DNA from: Oceaniglobus roseus
GTDB lineage: Bacteria; Pseudomonadota; Alphaproteobacteria; Rhodobacterales; Rhodobacteraceae
NCBI RefSeq assembly: GCF_002869745.1
Contig: NZ_PNOS01000004.1
Coordinates: 1-64,000, forward strand
DNA length: 64,000 nt
Reading direction: 5' to 3'
Shown here: piece by piece, positions 30,035 to 37,742 of the stretch
Layout: each line of letters starts with the position of its first letter
How positions within the stretch are numbered: the first letter of the stretch is position 1
Made by a program: the position numbers and the translations under genes
The notes under the pieces: generated by a model
The model's input: the letters and a program-made list of their open reading frames with translations, nothing else
Told to the model about the DNA's origin: nothing
Databases searched by the model: none

Positions 30035-30811
30035 TCAGATGGCGAGGTATTCGGCGCGCAGCTTCTCGTTGTCGAGCACCTCCTGCGCCGAGCCGTCATA
30101 GACGACGGACCCGGTATCGAGGATCACCGCGCGGTCCGCAAGTTTAAGCGCGGCAACGGCATTCTGTTCCACGATCACCGTGGTGATGCCCTGGTCGCGG
30201 ATGACGTTCAGGGTCTTGGCGATCTCCTGCACGATGACCGGCGCAAGGCCCTCGTAAGGCTCGTCCAACAGCAGCACCTTGATGTCGCGGCAGAGCGCGC
30301 GGGCGATGGCGAGCATCTGCTGCTCGCCCCCCGAGAGCGTCACGCCCTCCTGCTTCCGCCGCTCGCCGAGGCGGGGGAACAGGCCGTAGACCCGCTCGAT
30401 CGACCAGCCCACGGGGGGCGCGATCTGGGCCAGCTTCAGGTTCTCCTCGACCGTGAGGCCCGGGATGATGCGCCGGTCCTCGGGCACCAGCGCGATGCCC
30501 GCCGCCGAGGCCTCGTGCGACTTCATCTTGTGCAGCGGCTGGTGGTCCAGCCAGATCTCGCCGCCGCGCAGTTCGGGCTTGTCGAGGCGGGCGAGGGTGC
30601 GCAGCGTGGTCGTCTTGCCCGCGCCGTTGCGGCCGAGAAGCGCGAGGATCTCGCCCTCGTGGATGTTGAAGCTCACGTCCTGGACGATGTAGCTTTCGCC
30701 GTAATAGGCCTCGATGTTCCAGACCGACAGGAAGGCCGGGGCGTGGCTGTCCTTGCCACGGGCGGCTTCCTTGCGGCGGGCGTCGCGCAGTTCGTTCAGT
30801 GCCTGTTCCAT
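30035..30811 (-). CDS. livF: ABC transporter ATPase, LivF type
   Basis: A 258-aa ATPase of the branched-chain amino acid transporter class. Walker A is GRNGAGKTTTLR, signature LSGGEQQMLAIARAL, Walker B VLLLDEPYEGLAP, switch His replaced by Gln-containing VEQN typical of LivF. The N-terminus has an extra 25 residues (EQALNELRDARRKEAARGKD). Its ATG overlaps the stop of livG (TGATG). Last gene of the livK-H-M-G-F-type operon, 66 bp before acsA. Confidence 0.93.
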   Translation of the reverse strand: MEQALNELRDARRKEAARGKDSHAPAFLSVWNIEAYYGESYIVQDVSFNIHEGEILALLGRNGAGKTTTLRTLARLDKPELRGGEIWLDHQPLHKMKSHEASAAGIALVPEDRRIIPGLTVEENLKLAQIAPPVGWSIERVYGLFPRLGERRKQEGVTLSGGEQQMLAIARALCRDIKVLLLDEPYEGLAPVIVQEIAKTLNVIRDQGITTVIVEQNAVAALKLADRAVILDTGSVVYDGSAQEVLDNEKLRAEYLAI

Positions 30812-31566
30812 CAGTGTGCCGTCCCCAGATAAGCTTCGCGGACCTTCGGATGCCCCTTGATGTTGTCGGGAACATCCTCGACGAGCGGCGTGCCCTGGGC
30901 CAGGACGGTGATCCGCTCGGCCAGCGAGAAGACGACGTGCATGTCGTGCTCGATGATGCACATCGTGATGTCGCGCTTGGCCTTGATCTCCTTCAGAAGG
31001 TCGATGGTGTTGTTGGTGTCGGCGCGGGCCATGCCCGCGGTCGGTTCGTCCAGCAGCAGGAGCTTCGGCTGCTGGCTGAGGCACATCGCCATCTCCAGCC
31101 GCCGCTTGTCGCCCCGCGACAGCGACGCGGCATGGGCGTCGCGCTTGTCCAGCATGTTGACGTCGGCCAGCATCGCCTCGGTCCGCTCGCGGATGTCGCG
31201 GTCGTTCATCACCTGCTTGAAGGCGTGGAGCGCGAAGGCGCCGTCGCGCCGGGCGAAGATCGGGATCATCACGTTCTCGAACACCGTCAGGTCGCCGAAG
31301 ATCTCGGGCGTCTGGAACACCCGGCTGATGCCCATCTGGTTGATCTCGTGGGGCTTCCTGCCCAGTACCGACTGGCCGTCGAACATGACGCTGCCGGTGT
31401 CGGGGATCAGCTTGCCGATCAGGCAGTTCAGCAGCGTCGACTTGCCCGCCCCGTTCGGCCCGATGATCGCGTGGACCGTGTTCTCCTGGACCGAGAGGTT
31501 GACGTTGTCGAGCGCCTTCAGCCCGCCGAACCGCTTGCCCACGTTCTTGACTTCGAGGATTCCCAT
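30811..31566 (-). CDS. livG: ABC transporter ATPase, LivG type
   Basis: A 251-aa ATPase starting MGILEVKNVGKRFGGLKALD. Walker A GPNGAGKSTLLNCLIG, the LivG-type Q-loop region ISRVFQTPEIFGDLTVFENV, signature LSRGDKRRLEMAM (the usual LSGG is LSRG), Walker B LLLLDEPTAGM and IIEHDMHVVF. It overlaps livF by one base and lies 11 bp after livM. Confidence 0.93.
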   Translation of the reverse strand: MGILEVKNVGKRFGGLKALDNVNLSVQENTVHAIIGPNGAGKSTLLNCLIGKLIPDTGSVMFDGQSVLGRKPHEINQMGISRVFQTPEIFGDLTVFENVMIPIFARRDGAFALHAFKQVMNDRDIRERTEAMLADVNMLDKRDAHAASLSRGDKRRLEMAMCLSQQPKLLLLDEPTAGMARADTNNTIDLLKEIKAKRDITMCIIEHDMHVVFSLAERITVLAQGTPLVEDVPDNIKGHPKVREAYLGTAH

Positions 31567-31577
31567 GGCTCCGGTCC

Positions 31578-32861
31578 TTATTCGGCGGGTTGCTTCTTGG
31601 CGGCCTCGGATTCGGCGCCGCCGCCCTTGCGGTTGTTGCGGCGGAACAGCCGGGCCACCTTCTGTCCGCCCTGCACGAGGCCGCCGGGCAGGAAGATCAC
31701 GACCAGCATGAAGACGATGCCGAGCGTCAGGTTCCAGCCCTTGCCGATGAAGGGATAGACGATGGCGACCAGCGCATCCTCCAGCCCGTCGGGCAGGAAC
31801 GAGAACCACTGGTGCAGGATGTTGTCGTTGATCTTGGAGACGATGTTTTCCATGTACTTGATCATGCCCGCGCCCAGCACCGGGCCGATCAGGGTGCCTG
31901 CGCCGCCGAGGATCGTCATCAGCACCACCTCGCCGGAGGCGGTCCAGAACATCCGCTCGGGGCCCACCTGGGTGTCCATGGCGACCATCAGGCCACCGGC
32001 CAGCCCGGCATACATCCCCGAGATCACGAAGGCGGCCAGCGTGTAGGGGCGGGAGTTCAGGCCGGTGTAGTTCATCCGCTGCTGGTTCGACTTCACCGCC
32101 CGCAGCATCATGCCGAAGGGCGAGCGGAACAGCCGGATCGCGAGGTAGAAGCCGACGAGCATGACGATGGCGGCCAGGTAGTAGCCCGCGTTGAAGGTGA
32201 ACGACCAGTCGCCGATCTGGAGGTTGTAGCTGCTGCCCATCTCGAGACCGAAGAGGTTGGCGCGGCCGAGGCTCTGGCCCGCGCCGGGGTCGAGGATGCG
32301 CGGATCGTTGATCTTGGCCTGGAGCCCGGTCTCGCCCCCGGTGATCGGGGTCAGCACCGAATAGGCGAGCGCATAGGACATCTGCGCGAAGGCCAGCGTC
32401 AGGATCGAGAAGTAGATGCCCGAGCGGCGCAGCGAGATGAAGCCGACGAGCAGCGCGAAGATGCCCGCGACGATCACCGACAGCACGATCGCCGGGATCA
32501 CGTTCATCGTGAGAAGCTTCATCATCCAGATCGCGGCATAGGAGCCGACCCCGAGGAAGGCCGCGTGGCCGAAGGAGAGGTAGCCGGTGAGGCCGAACAG
32601 GATGTTGAAGCCGATGGCGAAGATGCCGAAGATCACGAACCGCTGCATCAGGTCGGGATAGCCCGCGTTGAACTGCGCCAGCTCGGATCCCGCGGGAAAC
32701 GGGTTCAGCAGGAACGGCGCCAGCATCGTCAGCGCGATGACGATCAGCAGCAGCCGGAAATCCTTGGGCCCGAGGCCCAGGAAGGCCGTCTCGGTGGCGT
32801 GGCTGGCGGTGGCGGGACGGGCGCTGGCGGCCGTGCGGGGATCGGTGGTGTGGTCGGTCAT
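31578..32861 (-). CDS. livM: ABC transporter permease, LivM type
   Basis: A 427-aa inner-membrane permease, longer than usual LivM because of a polar N-terminal segment of about 30 residues and a Lys/Arg-rich C-tail with [18 protein letters not shown]. The core has many TM segments ([25 protein letters not shown] is the LivM/LivH hallmark) and a large extracytoplasmic insert near residues 165-215. It starts four bases from livH's stop. Confidence 0.9.
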   Translation of the reverse strand: MTDHTTDPRTAASARPATASHATETAFLGLGPKDFRLLLIVIALTMLAPFLLNPFPAGSELAQFNAGYPDLMQRFVIFGIFAIGFNILFGLTGYLSFGHAAFLGVGSYAAIWMMKLLTMNVIPAIVLSVIVAGIFALLVGFISLRRSGIYFSILTLAFAQMSYALAYSVLTPITGGETGLQAKINDPRILDPGAGQSLGRANLFGLEMGSSYNLQIGDWSFTFNAGYYLAAIVMLVGFYLAIRLFRSPFGMMLRAVKSNQQRMNYTGLNSRPYTLAAFVISGMYAGLAGGLMVAMDTQVGPERMFWTASGEVVLMTILGGAGTLIGPVLGAGMIKYMENIVSKINDNILHQWFSFLPDGLEDALVAIVYPFIGKGWNLTLGIVFMLVVIFLPGGLVQGGQKVARLFRRNNRKGGGAESEAAKKQPAE

Positions 32862-32864
32862 GGA

Positions 32865-33896
32865 TTAGTCCTCCATCACGCCCTTGCGTCCCATCAGGCC
32901 GCGCGGGCGGGTCAGGAGGACGACGATGGCGACGAGGTAGATGATGATCTGGTTGATGCCGGGGATCAGGTCGATGACCCAGCCCATGGAGGCGAGGCTT
33001 TCGAGGATGCCGAGCAGGAAGCCCGCCAGCACCGCGCCGGGCAGCGAGCCCATGCCGCCGACGACCACCACGACGAAGCTGAGCACCAGGAAATCCATGC
33101 CCATGTGGTAGTTCGGCGGGTTGATCGGCGTGTACATCACCCCGGCCAGCCCCGCGACCGCGGCGGCGATGCCGAACATGATGGTGAAGCGGCGGTCGAT
33201 GTTGATGCCGAGCAGGCCTACCGTCTCGCGGTCGGCCATGCCGGCCCGGACCACCATCCCGAAGGTCGAGAACTGGAGGAAGGCGAAGACGGCGGCGATC
33301 ACGACCATGGCGAAGGCGAAGTAGACGAGCCGCCAGTAGGGATAAATGATCACGTAGGGATCGAAGCCGAGCAGCACGCCGAAGTCGAAGGAGCCGGAGA
33401 AGGCCGAGGGTGCGGGCGTCGGGATCGGGTTGGCGCCGTAGAAGTACTTGACGACCTCCTGCAGCACGATGGCGAGGCCGAAGGTGACGAGGATCTGGTC
33501 GGCGTGGGGACGTTTGTAGAAGTGCTTGATCAGCCCGCGCTCCATCACGACGCCGATCAGGATCATCACCGGGATCGCGAACAGGATCGACAGCGGCACC
33601 GACCATTCGATCAGCTTCGCGCCCGTGTCGGGGCCGACGATGTCGAACAGGTAGGGCACGTCGACCTTCATCGGATTGCCGAGGAAGTCGGTGCGGCTCT
33701 CGTCGACCACGGTGTGGCTGAGGGTCAGGATCCGGTTCAGCGTCACCGCGCAGAAGGCGCCGAGCATGAACAGCGCGCCGTGGGCGAAGTTGACGACACC
33801 GAGGGTGCCGAAGATCAGCGTGAGGCCCAGTGCGATCAGCGCATAGGCGCTGCCCTTGTCGAGGCCGTTCAGGATTTGCAGGATGAGGGCGTCCAT
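32865..33896 (-). CDS. livH: ABC transporter permease, LivH type
   Basis: A 343-aa permease. The N-terminus contains YALIALGLTLIFGTLGVVNF then AHGALFMLGA, the LivH signature, and the EAA-like region is MADRETVGLLGINIDRRFTI. An insert of about 40 residues after the second TM (around residues 57-95) makes it longer than E. coli LivH. It pairs with LivM and follows the binding-protein gene by 143 bp. Confidence 0.9.
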   Translation of the reverse strand: MDALILQILNGLDKGSAYALIALGLTLIFGTLGVVNFAHGALFMLGAFCAVTLNRILTLSHTVVDESRTDFLGNPMKVDVPYLFDIVGPDTGAKLIEWSVPLSILFAIPVMILIGVVMERGLIKHFYKRPHADQILVTFGLAIVLQEVVKYFYGANPIPTPAPSAFSGSFDFGVLLGFDPYVIIYPYWRLVYFAFAMVVIAAVFAFLQFSTFGMVVRAGMADRETVGLLGINIDRRFTIMFGIAAAVAGLAGVMYTPINPPNYHMGMDFLVLSFVVVVVGGMGSLPGAVLAGFLLGILESLASMGWVIDLIPGINQIIIYLVAIVVLLTRPRGLMGRKGVMED

Positions 33897-34039
33897 GTCC
33901 GTTCCGCCTTTCGATTGGCCCGTGTCCGGGCAGGGAGAGGGGCCGCGCGCGACGCAGCAGATGGGTCACGCGCGCCCCGGTCGGGGGGCGCGCGGATGGT
34001 CGGTTACAGCCGGATGTCCGGTTTGGTCTGCGGTCCGGC

Positions 34040-35416
34040 TCAGGCGCCGGGGTTGCACTCGCCCAGCGCACCGCCCGCGAACTGCGGGTGGTCGGGCGGA
34101 TAGGTGACCTGGTCCACCGGCGTGACCTCGACGATCTCCACGAGGTCGAACTCGTTCTCCGGGTTCTCCTTGCCGCGCACCACGACCACGTCCTTGAAGC
34201 ACTGGTGGTCCTCGGCGCGGTAGAGGGTCGGGCCGTTGCCCATGCCGTCGAACTCGAACCCTTCCAGGGCCTCGACCACGGCGCAGGGGTTGAAGCTGCC
34301 CGCGCGGTTCACCGCGTCGGCATAAAGCAGGGTCTGCACGTAGCAGGTGTGCGCCGCCTGGCTCGGGGGGAAGCCGTACTTCTCGCCGAAGGACTTCACG
34401 AAGGCATTGGTGCCGGTGTAGCGCGCGCCCTTCTCGTTCTCGAGCTTCCAGTCCCAGTTCTGCGAGCCGAGGATGCCGGCGATGTTCTTGCCCGCACCGC
34501 GGGCCATCAGCTCGGAGTAGAGCGGCACGACGATCTCGAACTTCTTGCCGTTGGCGGTGGCCTCGCGCAGGCCGAACTGCACGGCGTTGGTCAGCGAGTT
34601 GACCATGTTTCCGCCGTAGTGGTTCAGGACCAGCACATCTGCGCCCGAGTTCAGCACCGGCGCGATGTAGGACGAGAAGTCGGTCTGGGTCAGCGGCGTC
34701 AGGACCGAGTTCACGGTTTCCCAGCCGAGCGCCTCGGTCGATTCGCGGATCGCCTGCTCGGTCGTGTAGCCCCAGTTGTAGTCGGCGGTCAGGTGATAGG
34801 CCTTGCGGTCCTTGCCGTATTCCTTGGCGAGGATCGGCGCCAGCGCCGCGCCGGACATGTAGGAGTTGAAGAAGTGGCGGAACCCGTTGGCCTTCTTGTC
34901 CTTGCCGGTGGTGTCGTTGGCGTGGGTCAGGCCGGCCATGAAGATGATCCCGGCCTCCTGGCAGAGCGCCTGCACGGCCACGGCCACGCCCGAGGACGAG
35001 CCGCCGGAGATCATGATCGCGCCGTCCTTCTCGATCATCGACTTGGCCGAGGCGCGGGCCGCGTCCGATTTCGTCTGGGTGTCGCCCGAGACGAACTGGA
35101 CCTTCTTGCCCATGATGCCGTTGCCTTCCAGCGTCTTGCTGCTGAAGGTCTGCATCATGCCGCCGTCGCCCTCGCCGTTCAGGTGCTCGACCGCCAGCTG
35201 GAACGCGCGCAGCTCGTCCGCGCCCTCGTCGGCATAGGGGCCGGACTGGGGCACGTTGAAGCCGAGCGTCACGGTGTCGCCCTGGGGCGCGTTGGTGAAG
35301 CCGGTGTGGGCGGCGCCCCAGACCTTCGAGGTGAAGATCGTGGGCATGGCAAGGCCGGCGCCCGCCGCCGTGCCGGTCTTCAGCAGACCGCGTCTCGTGA
35401 AGTTGGATTTCGTCAT
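34040..35416 (-). CDS. Branched-chain-type ABC transporter substrate-binding protein
   Basis: A 458-aa periplasmic binding protein (type 1 fold). The start MTKSNFTRRGLLKTG carries a twin-arginine motif, so it may use the Tat pathway; processing is expected near AHT (residue about 35). Features: TVTLGFNVPQSGPYADEG, ISGGSSSGVAVAVQAL, DYNWGYTTEQAI, and a C-terminal QCFKDVVVVRGKE. Five Cys could form disulfides. A frame from 35503 is longer but lacks a ribosome site; GGGAGG precedes 35416. First gene of the liv-type operon; ligand could be an amino acid, amide or small acid and is unknown. Confidence 0.9.
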   Translation of the reverse strand: MTKSNFTRRGLLKTGTAAGAGLAMPTIFTSKVWGAAHTGFTNAPQGDTVTLGFNVPQSGPYADEGADELRAFQLAVEHLNGEGDGGMMQTFSSKTLEGNGIMGKKVQFVSGDTQTKSDAARASAKSMIEKDGAIMISGGSSSGVAVAVQALCQEAGIIFMAGLTHANDTTGKDKKANGFRHFFNSYMSGAALAPILAKEYGKDRKAYHLTADYNWGYTTEQAIRESTEALGWETVNSVLTPLTQTDFSSYIAPVLNSGADVLVLNHYGGNMVNSLTNAVQFGLREATANGKKFEIVVPLYSELMARGAGKNIAGILGSQNWDWKLENEKGARYTGTNAFVKSFGEKYGFPPSQAAHTCYVQTLLYADAVNRAGSFNPCAVVEALEGFEFDGMGNGPTLYRAEDHQCFKDVVVVRGKENPENEFDLVEIVEVTPVDQVTYPPDHPQFAGGALGECNPGA

Positions 35417-35556
35417 ACGGTTCCTCCCAGAATGCGTTGACTTATGTCCGCGCTGCCCCGGATGTGCCGGGGAGGCGCCGGTCCTTTTACAGGACTGCGG
35501 CAAGAATGCGGCCGGTCCGAAAATTTCGCAACAAGTGCCTCAGGGCAAACAATTAT

Positions 35557-35576
35557 CTTGTCAAGAAATGCACAAG
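35557..35576. promoter_or_regulatory. Palindromic half-sites between liv operon and scfR-type gene
   Basis: CTTGT-N10-ACAAG lies in the divergent 240-bp spacer, which is AT-rich compared with the flanks. It could bind the adjacent XRE regulator. The match is short, so the call is tentative. Confidence 0.3.
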
Positions 35577-35656
35577 ACAGCAGGATGGCTTGTAAACTAA
35601 TTTTCGGCGCGGTGCAGAAAGTGTCTGAAAAGACGGCAGATTTGGCGAAAGGGGGG

Positions 35657-36916
35657 ATGCGGCTGGCGGGCAGCCGGATCCGCGCGCGCCGCCTCGACCT
35701 CGGGATGCGGCAGGCGGACCTCGCGCGCAGGCTCGGGATCTCGGCCTCCTACCTGAACCTCATCGAGCACAACCGCCGACAGGTCGCAGGCAAGCTGCTG
35801 AGCGCCATCGCGCGGGCGCTGGAGACGGACGCTGCGGCGCTTGCCGAGGGGGCGGAGGGGGCGCTGCTCGACGGGTTGCGCGACGCCGCGGCGGGGCAGG
35901 GCGGCGCGGCGGATCTGGAGCGGGCGGAGGATTTCGCGGGCCGCTTCCCCGGCTGGGCGGCGCTGGCCGCGGCGCAGGCGCGGCGCATCGCGGCGCTGGA
36001 GCGGACGGTGCAGACGCTGAACGACCGGATCACCCACGACCCGCACCTGTCGGCCGCGCTACACGACGTGCTGTCGAGCGTGACCGCGATCCGCTCGACC
36101 TCGGCCATCCTCGCGGGCGAGGGGGCGGTGGATGCCGAGTGGCAGGCGCGGTTCCACAGGAACCTGCACGAGGACAGCCAGAAGCTGGCCGAGCGGGCGC
36201 AGTCGCTCGTCGCCTATCTCGACGCGCGGGAGGACGAGGAGCGCGCGCCGGTAGTGCCGCAGGAGACCTTCGAGGCCTGGCTGGCGGCGCGCGGCTTCCA
36301 CCTGGCGGAGGTGGAGGCGGGGCAGCCGCTGGCCGATCCCGGTCGCGTCGGGAGCGCGGCCGCGCGGCTGATCGCGGCCCATGCCGCGCAGGTGCGCGCG
36401 GATGCCGAGGCCGTTCCGCTGTCCCGGCTGCGCGCGGCGCTGGAGCGTGCGGGCCCCGATCCGGCGGCGCTGGCGGGCGAACTGGGCGCGGATCTCGGCC
36501 GCGTGTTCCGCAGGCTCGCCGCCCTGCCCGAGGGGGTCGGGGGCCAGCCCGTGGGCCTTCTCGTCTGCGACGCGTCGGGCAGCCTGACCTTCCGCAAGCC
36601 CGTGCCGGGGTTCGAGGTGCCGCGCTTCGGGGCGGGCTGCGCGCTCTGGCCGCTCTACCAGAGCCTCGGACAGCCCTTCGTGCCTCTGCGCACCGTGGTC
36701 GAGACGGCGGGGCGGCTGCCGCAGCGGTTCCTGACCTTCGCGCAGTCGCGGATGGACCACCCCGGCGGCTTCGGCAGCCCGCCGGTGGTGGAGGCGTCGA
36801 TGCTGATCCTGCCCGCCGGCGGCACGGAAGAGGCGGCGCGCCCCGTGGGCGTCACCTGCCGCATCTGCCCGCGCGCGGGCTGCGCCGGGCGCCGCGAGCC
36901 GTCGATCGTCGGCTGA
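35657..36916 (+). CDS. XRE-family short-chain acyl regulator, ScfR/DUF2083 type
   Basis: A protein of about 419 aa with an XRE helix-turn-helix at the start (RLDLGMRQADLARRLGISAS followed by YLNLIEHNRRQVAGKLL) and a C-terminal DUF2083/ScfR domain ending VTCRICPRAGCAGRREPSI. ScfR-type regulators control acetate, propionate and short-chain acyl metabolism. Start choice is uncertain: ATG 35657 matches the family N-terminus (LAGSRIRARR), GTG 35621 and ATG 35585 are alternatives. It diverges from the liv-type operon that ends at acsA, and the two-component genes follow, so acs and transport are likely targets. Confidence 0.85.
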   Translation: MRLAGSRIRARRLDLGMRQADLARRLGISASYLNLIEHNRRQVAGKLLSAIARALETDAAALAEGAEGALLDGLRDAAAGQGGAADLERAEDFAGRFPGWAALAAAQARRIAALERTVQTLNDRITHDPHLSAALHDVLSSVTAIRSTSAILAGEGAVDAEWQARFHRNLHEDSQKLAERAQSLVAYLDAREDEERAPVVPQETFEAWLAARGFHLAEVEAGQPLADPGRVGSAAARLIAAHAAQVRADAEAVPLSRLRAALERAGPDPAALAGELGADLGRVFRRLAALPEGVGGQPVGLLVCDASGSLTFRKPVPGFEVPRFGAGCALWPLYQSLGQPFVPLRTVVETAGRLPQRFLTFAQSRMDHPGGFGSPPVVEASMLILPAGGTEEAARPVGVTCRICPRAGCAGRREPSIVG

Positions 36917-37015
36917 CGCGGGGTCGGCGGAGCCTTTGACAGCCCGTGCCGCGGGGGCCATAGTTTTCCCATGCGCACAAGGTCAAAAGGCCGGGCGCCG
37001 GGGGGAGGAGACGGC

Positions 37016-37393
37016 ATGGTCAAGCGCGTGCTGCTGATCGAGGACGAACCGAACATCATCGAGGCGGTGAGGTACATCCTGACGCGGGAGGGCTGGGCGG
37101 TGGACACCCATGCCAACGGGGCGACGGCGCTGGACGCGGTGGCGCGGCGGCGGCCCGACGTGATCGTGCTGGACGCGATGCTGCCCAACCGCTCGGGCTT
37201 CGACATCCTGCGCGACCTCCGGGCCGACGCGGGTCTGGCGGCGATCCCGGTGCTGATGCTGACCGCACGCGGCCAGCGCGCCGACCGCGAGATGGCCGAG
37301 CGGCTGGGGGCGGACCGCTTCATGACCAAGCCCTTCGCCAATGCAGAGGTGCTGGCCTGCCTGCGCGATCTCGCAGGCCTCGGCGCGGGCTGA
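37016..37393 (+). CDS. Single-domain response regulator (CheY-like receiver)
   Basis: A 125-aa receiver with acidic pair in LLIEDEPNI, phosphoacceptor Asp in VIVLDAMLPN, and the conserved Thr and Lys in MLTARGQ and MTKPFA. It has no output domain, so it must pass the signal by protein contact or phosphotransfer. The start at 37016 follows GGGGAGGAG. It lies 11 bp before a two-TM protein gene and the SLC5-type kinase gene, probably one operon. Confidence 0.9.
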   Translation: MVKRVLLIEDEPNIIEAVRYILTREGWAVDTHANGATALDAVARRRPDVIVLDAMLPNRSGFDILRDLRADAGLAAIPVLMLTARGQRADREMAERLGADRFMTKPFANAEVLACLRDLAGLGAG

Positions 37394-37403
37394 GGCGGCG
37401 TCC

Positions 37404-37742
37404 ATGGCCCCCCCGCGCGAGCCGGTGTTCCTGGAACGGCAGACCTACCGGCGGCGTCGGCTGATGGACGCGGCGCGGGTGCTGCCGGTGCTGGGTGCGG
37501 TGCTGTTCATGGTGCCGATGCTGTGGTTCGCCGGGCTCGACGCGCGCAGCGGCCCGGCCGAGACCGCGCCGATGGACGGCGGCGCCGCCGTGACCGCCGG
37601 CGCGCCCGAGCGGCCGGGAACCGCGAACGGCGGGCTGTACGTCTTCGGCGTCTGGACCCTGCTGATCCTGGCGGCGGCGGCGATGGCGCGCCCGCTCAGC
37701 CGCAGCGAGGGGCCGGTGGAGCGGCCCGGCGGCCCGAGATGA
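37404..37742 (+). CDS. Small two-TM membrane protein, kinase partner
   Basis: A 112-aa protein with two predicted membrane spans (MDAARVLPVLGAVLFMVPMLW and LYVFGVWTLLILAAAAMA) joined by a Gly/Ala/Pro-rich loop with RSGPAETAPMDGGAAVT. I do not recognise a family; in position and shape it resembles the small DUF485-type partners of SSS-family transporters. It overlaps the kinase gene by four bases (ATGA), so it is made with it. Confidence 0.72.
   Translation: MAPPREPVFLERQTYRRRRLMDAARVLPVLGAVLFMVPMLWFAGLDARSGPAETAPMDGGAAVTAGAPERPGTANGGLYVFGVWTLLILAAAAMARPLSRSEGPVERPGGPR

Noticed and set aside
31590-34103. 837-codon plus-strand frame opposite livM and livH
   Set aside because: Shadow of the permease genes; composition is His/Asp/Glu-rich with no domain.
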